A stretch of DNA of 64,000 nucleotides from Macrostomum hystrix (GCA_950097015.1 CATNEN010000001.1:14253001-14317000); one strand, 5' to 3'. Counted from the stretch's first letter, positions 48,599 to 60,308 are shown. Notes: a model not told the origin generated them from the sequence alone. Program-made: numbers and translations.

Positions 48599-50199
48599 AC
48601 AAAGTTTTTAAGGGAAAGTGAAAGTTTTGTAGCAGTAATAGATCGCCGATTATTTAAGTAGCTCGAAATAAAAGTAGCAAAAGCTTTTTCAAAAAGTCTC
48701 AGAACATGCAATGCCATCATTTTACTCTTCTTGCCTTTTTCATGGCATAAAAATAGTTTGAAAAAAAACAAGTTTAAAGTGATTTATTCATTGGCAGAAT
48801 AAATTCTGCCCCGCTAGGTCTCGTTGAGCAAAGAATGCCTGGCGAGCGCTGGGTCAACAATCAGTCCAAATGATTGATCACCTGGGATAATTAATTCAAC
48901 AGTTGCCAGGGAGAACCGATTAAGCATTTGGTGCTCAGTGAAATTCCTTGGCACCACGTCAAGCAAAGATTTCTCGACTTAGCCTCAGAGTTAATAAATA
49001 ATTCAACAGCGACTTGATAGTCTCGCAAAGGCCTTTTTAAACCGAAAAAATCGAACGAAACCCCCACGAAAACTTTTTTGGTAGTCGATAATTCGCCTGC
49101 CTCACAGCCTCACCACCGGCTCTCGCGCCTTCAGCTGACAATCAAACCCCGGAGGGCGAAGTCCAGTTGTCGGGCGGATACAGTCTGATTGTCATCTCCC
49201 ACAGTTTCAGCTGCCAGCCACGCCTACACAATGTCCCCAAGTCGACATCACACACCGCTAGCCACTGCATCAGATAGTCTCGCTGGAGAAAGTCGCGTTG
49301 ATTCCCTCGGGAAATGTGTGAAGCAGCGGCAGCAGCAGCAGCTAAAGAAGACCTGACTACTATATAGTCCCCTCCCCCTCCATTGCCTGATGCACTAACA
49401 AGAACTGAGCGAAGGATTTTGGTCGAAAACTGTCAGAAGCAATTTATTTCGCTATTCACTGGCAAGCTGCGCATTGGACTTCAGCCTTCGGATTAGAAAG
49501 TCAAAGCGGAGAGACCACTAGGCCCTGCAGCCTATTAGAGCAGCACTCTGCTCTGCCCTTCTCCCTGTAGTACTTAATGAGCAGCTTGTTGAGCACACTC
49601 GCACTCCACTCGCAATCTCTCTTTTTCTTTGTCCTTTTCTGGCTCGCCAAATCTCTTTTTGATTCTCAGGGCCCTTGCCTGACAATTTTGTTCGATTGCA
49701 ATGTCCTAATTTTTCTTATGCAGACTTTTCTCTTTGACGTCTGCTCCTGCTACTCTGCCCCTCTAATCTAGTCTCGCTATGAAGTCTTGAAATTGTCTCC
49801 ATATTTTTTAGTCTTTCAATTCCTTTCATTTTCTAAGACCCACTTGGGCCATTGAGAATAGTCTCACACCCTGTTTCAATTTAAGTAAACTGGGCGTTTA
49901 AAAAGCTCTCAAATTTCTGTGGAAGCGCTTAGAAGCAGAAGACAGAACCCGGGGACTATTGTGAACTCGCAAAACAAAAATTGAACGCATAATCGGCTAT
50001 AGACTCAATTCAGACATTGGTCTGGTCTAACTTCTCTCGCCCCTATCTCATGAACGCTTAGGTCAGCACTTAGTGGACAATGCTCTCCATTCCGTCCCTG
50101 TCCCAACAGATTCTTTGAGGCTGAACTAGACCCACTTTAGAAAATATCTATACCGAATAGATTTTAGATTTCTAAAGCTCTGCTTTCGTCTTGTTAAAT
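48599..50199. other. Unique region with possible promoter
   Basis: A TATA-like ctatatagtcc (near 49362), a C-rich stretch and an E-box cagctg (49133) are compatible with a plus-strand promoter near 49.36 kb, but no coding exon follows before the array at 50200. Open frames here look random. Confidence 0.25.
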
Positions 50200-51605
50200 G
50201 GAAAAAGTGTGTGCAGTACTATCATGGAGTGTGTGCAGTGCTATCATGGAGAGTGTACAGTGCTATCATGGAGTGTGTACAGTGCTATCATGGAGTGTGT
50301 GCAGTGCTATCATGGAGAGTGTGCAGTGCTATCATGGAGTGTGTGCAGTGCTATCATGGAGTGTATGCAGTACTATCATGGAGTGTGTGCAGTGCTATCA
50401 TGGAGAGTGTGCAGTGCTATCATGGAGTGTGTGCAGTACTATCATGGAGTGTGTGCAGTGCTATCATGGAGTGTGTGCAGTACTATCATGGAGTGTGTGC
50501 AGTGCTATCATGGAGTGTGTGCAGTACTATCATGGAGTGTGTGCAGTGCTATCATGGAGAGTGTACAGTACTATCATGGAGTGTGTGCAGTACTATCATG
50601 GAGTGTGTGCAGTGCTATCATGGAGTGTGTGCAGTGCAATCATTGAGTGTGTGCAGTGCTATCATGGAGAGTGTACAGTACTATCATGGAGTGTGTGCAG
50701 TGCTATCATGGAGAGTGTACAGTACTATCACGGAGTGTGGGCAGTGCTATCATGGAGTGTGTACAGTACTATCATGGAGTGTGTGCAGTACTATCATGGA
50801 GAGTGTACAGTGCTATCATGGAGTGTGTGCAGTGCTATCATGGAGTGTGTACAGTACTATCATGGAGTGTGTGCAGTACTATCATGGAGAGTGTACAGTA
50901 CTATCATGGAGTGTATGCAGTGCTATCATGGAGAGTGTACAGTGCTATCATGGAGTGTGTGCAGTACTTTCATGGAGAGTGTACAGTGCTATCATGGAGT
51001 GTGTGCAGTACTTTCATGGAGAGTGTACAGTGCTATCATGGAGTGTGTGCAGTGCTATCATGGAGTGTGTGCAGTGCTATCATGGAGTGTGTGCAGTACT
51101 ATCATGGAGAGTGTACAGTGCTATCATGGAGTGTGTGCAGTACTTTCATGGAGAGTGTACAGTGCTATCATGGAGTGTGTGCAGTGCTATCATGGAGTGT
51201 GTACAGTACTATCATGGAGTGTGTGCAGTACTATCATGGAGAGTGTACAGTACTATCATGGAGTGTATGCAGTGCTATCATGGAGTGTGTACAGTACTAT
51301 CACGGAGTGTATACAGTGCTATCATGGAGAGTGTACAGTGCTATCATGGAGTGTGTGCAGTACTTTCATGGAGAGTGTACAGTGCTATCATGGAGTGTGT
51401 ACAGTACTATCATGGAGTGTGTGCAGTACTATCATGGAGAGTGTGCAGTACTATCATGGAGAGTGTACAGTACTATCACGGAGTGTATACAGTGCTATCA
51501 TGGAGAGTGTACAGTGCTATCATGGAGTGTGTGCAGTACTATCATGGAGTGTGTGCAGTGCTATCATGGAGTGTTGTTCAGTACAATCATGGAGTGTGTA
51601 CAACA
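50200..51605. repeat. 22-bp satellite array (T21)
   Basis: About 64 units of gtgtgcagtgctatcatgga plus gt, alternating gtgtgtgcagt and gagtgtacagt versions. Three units (66 bp) make 22 codons, giving about 475-codon open frames in all plus frames. These are not considered genes. Confidence 0.98.
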
Positions 51606-52304
51606 AATATAACTACGCAACTTAATGATAAAATAAATTTAGTTCTATAGAATTTCATCTATAAGGGTTTCGGATTGTACAGACTGTTCACCTTTTCAAA
51701 TTTTCAAGTGTACTGGCAATGCTATGCCGTCTTGGGACAGAAAATGATACAAAAGGACAGCGAGATGAGGTTAAAAGCTATTTCTACATTATTCTATTTG
51801 TGAATGAAAGGCTAAATTCTGGTCTCTGTTAAAGTAAAGCTATAATGGGCGGTTTCGCCTTTATCTTTTTCAACCTGCATTTGAACTGGAATGTGACATT
51901 TCTGAAGCACCCGAATAGCAAATCTCTATCTGTACAATATCTGTGCTTCCTCTAGCACTACTCCAAAAACCATTTGAAGACGAAGCTCTTCTATGATTAG
52001 CAGGTGGCGAATCCGTACTGGTACAAAATGTAATGATTAGCAATATTGTCGATACAATATGTTAAACTACAATAGCTGACATGCTGTCATATAATGCAAT
52101 TTTGTGAGCAGAAAAATATCCCTATATTGGTGGTTCTTGCCACCAAACCCACCCGACGAAGTGCAAATAAAATGTGGCATATTTGATTCTACAATATTAT
52201 TGCCTTTATATAAAGTTGTTCAAGTTTAATACCGCATGTATGCAGACTACTTTTAACTACGGCATTCTTGTCTTGAATTTTTTCTCTACACTGTTGTTTA
52301 GTTG
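51606..52304. other. Spacer containing a dispersed-repeat copy
   Basis: Positions 52030-52200 match the repeat at 48165-48430 (ctatattggtggttcttgcc, acccgacgaagtgc, aaataaaatgtg). The rest is unrecognised. Confidence 0.4.
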
Positions 52305-52468
52305 AAGGCTTCGTACGGCTGTTCAGTCCATGGACTGGAGGACACTATAGCCACCCTCCTTCAATTACTGCAGCTACGAGGATACAAATGGTTCAAGTGG
52401 AATTAGGAATCGAACCCCCGACCTTCAAGCCGTGAGTCCGACGCTCTAACCACTAGGCTACAACCATT
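52305..52468 (-). mobile_element. tRNA-derived SINE, family 2, well-preserved head
   Basis: As complement: ggttgtagcctagtggttag (A-box), gagcgtcggactcacggctt, then a perfect B-box gggttcgattcc, and the distal cagtccatggactgaacagc. Head and spacing are tRNA-like, but the non-tRNA body shows it is a SINE rather than a tRNA gene. Confidence 0.82.
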
Positions 52469-52890
52469 ATTTTACTGACTAATACGATCTAAAATTCCCT
52501 TGCTGTTCACTGCTACCTTAAAATGCAATCTGCAATAATAGATTAAACTGAAGTCCCACTGGCTCTGCTTCCGTTTGCATTAATGCCTTAAATAAACAAT
52601 AAATTATTAAACATGTTAGATCCTGTTTTAATCTCTCTTTTATATAAATAAAATAGAGTGATTTTATTAGATGCCTGATTAATAAATTATATTGCAAAGC
52701 TCTTTATTCCACGTTAGTACGACTGCGTACGTTTTGTCATTTGTAATTTGTCACGAAACATTCAAAGAAAGCGACGTTTGATTGGTTTGCAACGGCATTG
52801 TTCTAAACCGAATTAAAAAAGCCAGGGCTTAGGTGTTCTTGTCATTGAAGCAAGTGAAATTGAGTTTAAGAGGCCGATTTCAGCCGCAAC
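52469..52890. other. 3' flank of glycine-rich gene A
   Basis: Minus-strand AATAAA (tttatt at 52703-52708) lies about 185 bp after the stop at 52891, a fair polyadenylation signal candidate. Confidence 0.4.
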
Positions 52891-54405
52891 CTAATTGCAG
52901 TCAGCTGCCAGCTGATTCAACAGCCGCATAGTCACAAAGCCTTGATCGCGACCAGTGTTGCCTCCGGTGACTGCTGTGCAGCCGACTCGAGCGAAGCAGA
53001 CGGAGCCGCCGCCACCTCCGGCTTGACCGTAGGAGATGCCAGCGCCGCCACCGCTGAAGCCGCCGCCGGCTCCGGAAGCTCCCTCATCGTTTCCACCACC
53101 TCCGCCGCCGCCGAAGCCACCGTCCCCACCGGTTCTATCGTTGCCAGCGACACCGCCGAGCCAGTCATCAGCAAGGCTGCCACCGGGATCACCGTCGATA
53201 CTGAATCTTCTAGCGTTGGCCGCCTTGCCCAGCCAGCCAGCTCCACAGCCTCCGTGCGAGTTGGAAAAGTACGTTTTGGTCGGGTCGACGTATCCCGGAC
53301 GACCACTGGTCCCTCCGTAGCCTAAGTTGCCGGCCAACGTTCCCACCGACTGCGCCCCATTCACACTACCTTGTCCGTCGACTCCTTCAAAGAACAGATC
53401 CGTTAATGTTAAGTTATCGAAGGATTGCAAGCGAACGCACAATATACACATTTCAGAAGGTTTGATGCTGACCATTTTTCAAATTCGACGCACCACCGCC
53501 GCCGCCAGCCGCCAGAAGCAGGTGGCACGTGGCCGATTCGCTGCCGTCTCGCATGCAGTCGCTCACCTTCTGGGTCGTCAAAAAGCTGCTCCCGTAGAAG
53601 CTTCCATCGGAGTTCGTCCACACGAAGCTGCCACCGCCGCCGCCGGCTCCGGCAAGATTTGTCGACGCTCGACCTCCGGCCTGGCCCACAGCCACAGCCA
53701 ACTGAGTGCCGGCGGTCAGACTGAAGCTGCCAGCCGCGGTGGCGCCCCAGCCGCCGGGTCGCGACGTGCCGGGACCACCTCTGGCACCGCCGGCTTCGAT
53801 GCGGTAGCAGCCGGTGATGTTGATGAGCAGCTGCTGCACAATGCCCGTCCTGCCAGTGCTCGAATCTGCAGAAATGAGTAAAATGATTTTGCCTTTAAAT
53901 CAAGTGTTTCACATACATTCTGCGCGTATATTAAGTACACGGCCTACTTAGGAAGCTAAGATTTATTCTCGCTCTCATTCTAAGCAGATAGTCAAAGTTG
54001 ACGGCCTTCCAAACTTTTGTGGCACTCTCGAAACCGAGCAATCTAGTCACGTGACTGCCATTCGGGCCAGGAATTAGCGAAGCGTCGAAGATGATCAGCA
54101 GTTGACAGAGGCGTCGATGCCAGTAAAAAATCACAGCGACACATTTTCCGTATTGGCAAAGGGCGACGCAGTCAATAGCGGATTCAGAAGGGCTTGAGTT
54201 GATGACGTCACTGCTGATGCTGGAGTTCAAGGAGATTGGACCTGCCACTAGGAACTTCTGACTGTTAAACTCGCCTCGAACTGAAATTATGGCTGAAAAA
54301 ATAGCTCGTACTTCAATGTAAACTTAGTTTGAGTCGAATTGAGAGATTCGAGTTGCTAATGCATGCTCACATACCAATTATTATCAGAATGAAATTCACG
54401 GACAT
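52891..54405 (-). CDS. Secreted PAN-like plus ALK/LTK-type glycine-rich protein, paralogue A
   Basis: Exons 54375-54405, 53948-54292, 53473-53865, 52891-53384 give 420 residues. All three introns are short (82, 82, 88 nt) and phase 1. The N-terminus MSVNFILIIIAIISVRG is a signal peptide. Residues about 18-125 contain a Cys pattern (DCVALCQYGKCVAV...CQLL) like a PAN/apple domain. Then INITGCYRIEAGGARGG, LAVAVGQAGG, AGGGGGSFVW and LLLAAGGGGGAS, followed by GGCGAGWLG, GDPGGSLADDWLGG and GGFGGGGGGG, reproduce the order of the glycine-rich domain of ALK/LTK receptors (Gly_rich family). The chain stops at QLAADCN with no membrane or kinase segment, so a secreted product is expected. A receptor-ligand, mucin-like or structural role is open. 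A TTTCTTCAG acceptor-like site lies 10 nt before the ATG. Confidence 0.86.
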
Positions 54406-55044
54406 CTCCTATATCCTGAAGAAACAGTAGAAATGAAAACTCTATGATCAAAATTAAAACAAGTTTTACATAAAAGTTAGAGCTAAAGCAGTGCATTTAT
54501 AGCCGAATCGTCTGGTTTTTTAAGTCAAGAGCAACCATCAAATAACAAAAAATATAAAGATAGATTATTTCATAGCATCGAGCATCGTTGCATTGATTGG
54601 CATAAATATATCAACTAGAATTTTTTACATTCATGTTTAAATTGAAATTCTAGCATCGGCTGAATATTTTCCAGTCTATGACGGACACAGTCTGCAAAAA
54701 AAGTCTAGCGAAATGTCGCCTGACGTTGTCGCGTGGTTTCACTGTTATTTTCAGCCCCTCGCTGTATTGTGATTGACAGCGCATTATGATACACAGGGCA
54801 CCAGTTGCTTTGGAAAGCCATCTTATTCATAACTTCCAGAGCACCAAAGTCACTAGGATCTAGTCCACTATTATCGCCATATTTTAGTTTTACTTTAGCA
54901 GATTTTCTAAATCAAGTTATAGAATCATGGCTGGGTGATTTACAAATAATATAAAGATATTCGTGTCCACTTTTGGTCACTCCCTTGTCTAACCTTCATT
55001 TTTATAGGTTACTCTGCCCAGTTCTTAACGGCTTTCTCTCTACC
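54406..55044. other. 5' flank of glycine-rich gene A
   Basis: No exon or element recognised. Presumed promoter side of gene A. Confidence 0.3.
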
Positions 55045-55410
55045 TCTGCATCAGCCTCTCTGATTGGCTCACACATTATGCACTTATTCCCTTCCTGCCC
55101 TCTGATTGGCTCACACATTATGCACTCATTCCCTTCCTGCCCTCTGATTGGCTCACACATTATGCACTTATTCCCTTCGTGCCCTCTGATTGGCTCACAC
55201 ATTATGCACTTATTCCCTTCGTGCCCTCTGATTGGCTCACACATTATGCACTTATTCCCTTCCTGCCCTCTGATTGGCCCACATTTTACACTTATTCCCT
55301 TCCTGCCCTCTGATTGGCTCACACATTATGCACTTTTTCCCTTCCTGCCCTCTGATTAGCTTACACATTATGCACTTATTCCCTTCCTGCCCTCTGATTG
55401 GTCAGGCGCC
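55045..55410. repeat. 42-bp minisatellite (T22) with CCAAT cores
   Basis: Eight to nine units of about 42 bp: ctctgattggctcacacatt, atgcacttattcccttcctg. Each carries attgg, the complement of a CCAAT box. Confidence 0.95.
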
Positions 55411-56439
55411 CACTTACCGTCTCTCTCTCTCTGAGACTCACGTCTAGATCCTGTGTGCAACTACACCAAAGGTATAGCGCAAGTTTGTGCTATCAATTTG
55501 ATCACTGACTTTTTCAGTAGCACATACACAATCAGCAATGCCTCACCGCTGATATTCTGTCTCTAGTTACGAGCTATGTTTATCATTTATCAATTGCGAG
55601 AGGGTATAAAGATTTTGACCTTTCAGTGTTGTGGCATGGTGGGTCCTACCTATTGAAACAGGATTTAGAATGGCAGCCAGGAAACTTTTTTGCAAAAATG
55701 TTTGCGGCCGTGTTGTGTTGTCTAACCGTTAAAAAATTCTAAGGCTGGAACCGAATAAAAACTTCGGACAAGAGCTGCCCTGGTAACCCAATGAAGCATT
55801 TTTGTAACTGACAACGTCACTCACACTCGTCGCCTTCTCGAGTCGCCCAGCTCAATTGCTGTTATGACTACATGATCAAGTGGGATGCAAAGGAAGGTGA
55901 GAATAGGTTGCTTGTTGAATTTTGTAAACGGATACTTTTTTAAATTCACAATTATACTGCAACTAGTGGCTGTTGCAAAGATAAATGTGGAAAAAGTTTT
56001 TATGTTGATTTTTTACATTTTACATTATATTGGTACACAGTACATTGGTACGAGTAATTTAATACGAGATTACTGCTTGACGGCGTTTTGAATAAATTCG
56101 ATGCTTTAAGAACCTTAGCGAAAAAGTTTTTCGTTTAAGTCGTTCAAGAAATTATTGCATATGAAATTTAGGCTTTCATAGGAGACTGTAGACCGTGCAG
56201 CCACTGACGCACAGAATTTGTGATTTCGAGCTGGAAGATTGCCAATGCTTTTCGGAAATCGAGGTCTGTGCTTTTCATAAGGTACCTTTCTCGCGCGTAA
56301 AATATTTTAAAACAACGAGATGAATGGACTCAATTTCCGTCCGTAGTGTTTGCGCTATGTCTCTCAATTGCCTTTGAAATGCTTCTTCATCATCTTTTAC
56401 GACTTCACCTTTCTTTTTTGCCAATACGCCCAATCACTT
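55411..56439. other. Spacer between paralogues A and B
   Basis: A short gagagaga-type run near 55420. Otherwise no gene or element recognised. Confidence 0.3.
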
Positions 56440-56932
56440 GTAAGTGGGGGTCCATTGAGGGGTCCTCAACCGCAGGGACATCAGGGCAGTCACCGTGGCC
56501 CTTTCTGGCGACGGCTGTTTCTCTAGACATCGATGCCTACAAGGCGAAATCCGCAGTGAGGAGTGCCCCCTCTCCCTCCCCCACGGAGAGATAGCGGAGC
56601 ATTTCATTTGCGACTGCCCCGCCTTTACTCAGGACAGACCCACCTACCTCGGCCCAAACCCGGACCTGTCCGACGTTTTCAGGCCTGAGAACATCTGCCA
56701 GACTTTTCAATACCTAAGGACCACCGGGCGAGCGACCCACCACCATCTGTATTCTCCGGAAGAGGACCGGTGGGAACCCCGGCATCAACCCCCTGGGCGA
56801 CACCACAGCTTTAGTAGTCCGTGGTCGCCAGGGGCTAGCGGAATTGGCGGCGACGCCTCCCCGCTGCATCTGGAAGATGCCCCTGCAGCTAAGTCATGTG
56901 GGTCCATTACCAATTTGGAGATTTGCTAGGAA
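56440..56932 (+). pseudogene. 3' fragment of a non-LTR retrotransposon reverse transcriptase
   Basis: The frame ending at 56929 reads LSGDGCFSRHRCLQGE, EECPLSLPHGEIAEHF, ICDCPAFTQDRPTYL. This matches the pattern at the end of many LINE reverse transcriptases: a TGHG.F..HR.. motif, then C..C...E...H....C..F...R. The upstream RT core is not present, so this is a 5'-truncated fragment. The clade is not resolved. Confidence 0.6.
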
Positions 56933-57087
56933 AGTCCAGTGGGGAGGCTCAGAACTTAATGCTTCTCGTTTTAGTTTTATAAAGACTGATTGAAGAATCA
57001 CACGGGAAACACGAAAATATATTGATTGAAATCTCAATCTAAAGGTAATTACGATAAAACTTGTCCAGACACGTCAGCTTCGGATGC

Positions 57088-59798
57088 TCAGCTACAGTCA
57101 GCAGCCAGTTGGTTCAACAGGCGCACAGTCACAAAGCCCTGATCGCGACCAGCATTGCCTGCCGCAATAGCCGTACAGGCTACTCGAGCGAAGCACGCGG
57201 ATCCGCCTCCGCCTCCGGCCTGAGCATAGCCGACACCGGCGCCGCCGCCGCTGAAGCCGCCGCCAGCCCCGGCAGCTCCCGCCTCGTTTCCACCGCCGCC
57301 TCCGCCTCCGAAGCCGCCGTTGCCGCCAGTGCCATCGCTGCCGGTGATTCCTCCGAACCAGTCGTCCGCAAGGCTGCCACCATGGTCGCCGTCGATGCCG
57401 GAGCTCTTGGCGATGGTGTTTCGGCCCAACCAGCCAGCGCCACAGCCGCCCTGGGCATTGGTGGAGAATCGCTTGTCGGGATCGAGTTGTCCAGCTTTTC
57501 CATCTACGCCGCCGAAGCCTTCGCTGTTGGTCAGGATCCCTTTGGAGTTTGAACCAGACGCTGAGCTTTGACCGGGTACTCCTGAAATAGTAGAGTATCA
57601 AATATTTTTAACATATGGGTACTAAATAAAGAAGTCGGGAGAATGTTCAATTAAGAATGATTAGATGTTTTGTGTAGAATAAAACGAACTGCAGTGTTGT
57701 GTCTCGAGACAGACCAGCTGGCATTGCCTCGCAACCTGAGCGAGCAGTGGGGGAAAACCGGGGTCGCACGGTTGTCGGCCTTATACTGAATGCACCAGTA
57801 TAGAGTATAGAATGGAATGTTCAAAAAGACCGAGTCAAAGACTTAATTTAAAACAATACAAAAACCAAAACGCTTACCATTCACAGCTGTGGAAGCTCCG
57901 CCACCGCCGCCAGCCACCAGCAGCAGGTGGCACTTTAGTGATTCGCTGCCATCTCGCATGCAATCGCTGACATTCTGGCTGATCAAGGAGCTGTTTCCAA
58001 TCAAGCCGCTGTCGGAGTTCGTCCACACGAAGCTGCCACCGCCGCCGCCGGCTCCAGCGAGGTTTCTCATAGCCGGACCTCCGGCCTGGCCCACAGCCAC
58101 AGCCAACTGAGTGCCGGCCATCAGACTGAAGCTGCCAGCCGCGGTGGCGCCCCAGCCGCCGGGTCGCAACGTGCCGGGACCACCTCTGGCACCGCCGGCT
58201 TCGATGCGGTAGCAGCCGGTGATGTTGATGAGCAGCTGTTGCACAATGCCCGTCCTGCCGGTGCTTGAATCTGAGCCAGGCGAGGCGAATATTTCACGAC
58301 AATAAAACGAACTGTAACTACTTTTTTGGTTTTCTAGAAAATATTTCTTACTAAAGCACAGCTTCGAATATTAATTATTTTTGGCTTTTGCAACATAATT
58401 GTGGTGTTTTTGGCTTCCCACATTGGGAGCACTCATATGTAGAATTTTGGTTTTGTTTTTTAGAGAGTTTGATTAGTCTTTTATAAGGAGATGGCTTCCA
58501 TCTGGTGGATCATCTGAAATAGCCCAGCAGCTCCGTTTAGATAAAGGCCGGTGACCACCGAAGTTGGAGATTGTGCAGGCATATTCGGGTGACGTGCTGA
58601 TAAAGTTTGAAGGCCTGGCAAGGCCACACTGAGGCGCAGTGCAGGGGTGCAGAGTTATGAAATAGACAAGCTCTTATGGGAAAAATCTGACCTTCGAACC
58701 GTGGAATATCTCAACGGTCTGAAGGCCTTGATTCTTGTTTCAGAAGATGCGCAACAAAAAGTTGGCCCGTGTTCTTGAGTTTCGTGCGCTTACGTTGCTC
58801 CGTTCGGGTGCAGCAATAAAATAAATTCTCGAGGGGAAAAGACGCAAACCAAATTGTTGCTGAGTCAGACTTCGGTATTGCTGCTTGCTGATTACGTCAT
58901 TTTGGACTTTTCCCTAGCTAGCCGTAGTTTAACTTTAGCTTTGGACATTGATAAGGGACTTTAATAAAAAAACTCACTCGGAAATGTCAAATTTACTCTT
59001 GTCCTCGTCCTCAGCTGATCATCAAAGTCAACCGCCTTCCACAGAATGGCTCCGTCCTCTGTGCTGTTTAAAAATCTAGTCACGTGACTTTCAGGTGGTC
59101 CGCTAACCTTGGATTCGTCGTTGATAAGCATTAGCAGACACGTGCCGTTGCTAGAGTAGTACTTTGCAGCGGCGCAATGTTTAAAATGGCACGAAGTCAA
59201 ACACTCGAATCGCGACGCTGACTTTATGATAGTGGCTAGGTCAGTGCTGACTGCTGAGTCAATCAGAATCGGACCAGACTGGTGGTACCAGTTGGTTATG
59301 TCAGCTTTTATGTGTGCCACAAATACAGCTGAAATATAATTTAACGGAATGGGTTTGTGAGAAAGAAATGTAATTATTTATTCTGTCAATAATAATGCGT
59401 CCGGGTAATAATAATAATAATGAGTGCGGGTGACACAAGACCCGCAGCCAGCCAGGAGGCAATTCTGCCTATTTCGCTGACTCCTGAGCTCACACAGATA
59501 CCGTACGCAGGCACACGCTCAGACAGGTGTGTACATCTGGCCTGTCTTTCTCATCGCCAGGCAGTGTACACTCTCACTGTGCCTTGGACGTTGGCCATCA
59601 ATGGCAAAATTTGCATGACAATCCCCCAAGCCTTCTCTCCGCGGCTGCGCCCAAATGAATGTGGCCTCGCGGCGGAATAGAGCTGTAGGGACCTTGGTGC
59701 GATAGGCAAACGCGTTAACCGCTCTGCCATTCACCCTCATTTATTTATTCTGTCAACTTACCAACGAGAAATGTTGTAGAAAAACAGCTTGATAACAT
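57088..59798 (-). CDS. Secreted PAN-like plus ALK/LTK-type glycine-rich protein, paralogue B
   Basis: Exons 59762-59798, 58978-59328, 57878-58270, 57088-57581 give 424 residues. Introns are phase 1 as in paralogue A, and the third and fourth exons have exactly the same lengths as in A (393 and 494 nt). Signal peptide MLSSCFSTTFLVAVFVAHIK. The PAN-like part has FECLTSCHFKHCAAAKYY...CLLML and LWKAVDFDDQLRTRTRVNL, parallel to A. The glycine-rich part has NITGCYRIEAGGARGG, GGGGGSFVWTNSD, LLLVAGGGGGAS, GGCGAGWLGR, GGSLADDWFGG and GGFGGGGGGG. It ends QLAADCS without a membrane segment. The ATG follows CTCAG by 3 nt. Intron 1 is occupied by a SINE inserted 5 nt from the donor. Confidence 0.87.
59390..59740 (-). 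mobile_element. tRNA-derived SINE, family 1, with 16-bp target duplication
   Basis: Flanked by identical ttatttattctgtcaa at 59374-59389 and 59741-59756. The complement starts with the tRNA-like head (A-box region tggcagagcgg, then cgttaac) and ends in an (ATT)n tail. It lies in intron 1 of paralogue B, and the right duplication touches the donor complement acttac (59756-59761). Confidence 0.93.
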
Positions 59799-60199
59799 TA
59801 TCTGAGTATTTAAGATTAGGGACTTCTAGACACTTAACTGCTGCTGCAGGAAATTACGGACAAAGTAGTTATGTATCTTCGTTTTTGTCTTTTATTAAAA
59901 ATATGAGACTGGCTCACAGATCTCTTCTGATTGGCTGAGCCACAAGGCATTTCGATCGGTTTGATGATATTTTATTCGACTCATGTTGACTTCAGGGGTG
60001 CTAAAACCTGAGCCAGTCGCACTGAAAAATATGCTCATTGATATTCAGGATGGTTAGGAAATAACAAACGGTTAATGAACTTTGTTATGAACTATGAACT
60101 AATGAACTAATGAACTTCCTAACAAGCGTTAAAAACCAACGGTTGGTAGGAGATGAGCTACATTTACAATGATGTAGAAGAGAATGACTATGATGCGCC
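59799..60199. other. 5' flank of paralogue B
   Basis: Direct repeats of tgaactaatgaact near 60090-60115. No other feature recognised. Confidence 0.3.
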
Positions 60200-60306
60200 A
60201 ATGATATAGTAATAAACGGCTATGAGTGCTGCAATGTTTTTAACCGAGGGCGCGTAGCGTAGCAAAAACATTGCAGCACTCATAGCCGTTTATCACTGGC
60301 ATTGTA
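60200..60306. mobile_element. Foldback element with 30-bp perfect inverted arms
   Basis: Arm 60212-60241 begins ataaacggctatgagtgctg. It is perfectly complementary over 30 bp to 60264-60293, with a 22-nt GC-rich spacer between. Imperfect pairing extends outward (caatg ... cattg). No coding sequence. Abuts the MITE at 60309. Confidence 0.8.
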
Positions 60307-60308
60307 TA

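Noticed and set aside
50191-51650. Open frames of 320-479 codons in the T21 array (SVCSAIMECVQ type)
   Set aside because: Open in all three plus frames because three 22-bp units make 22 codons. No sign of a real protein.
52398-52468. Functional tRNA gene on the minus strand
   Set aside because: A good A- and B-box head, but acceptor-stem pairing is not evident. The same non-tRNA body follows as in the copy at 39034, so it is a SINE.
52942-53325. Plus-strand Ala/Pro-rich open frames over the glycine-rich exons (also at 57061-57552 and 63659-63955)
   Set aside because: Antisense shadows of GC-rich glycine codons. The minus-strand frames have splice sites, signal peptides and conserved paralogues.
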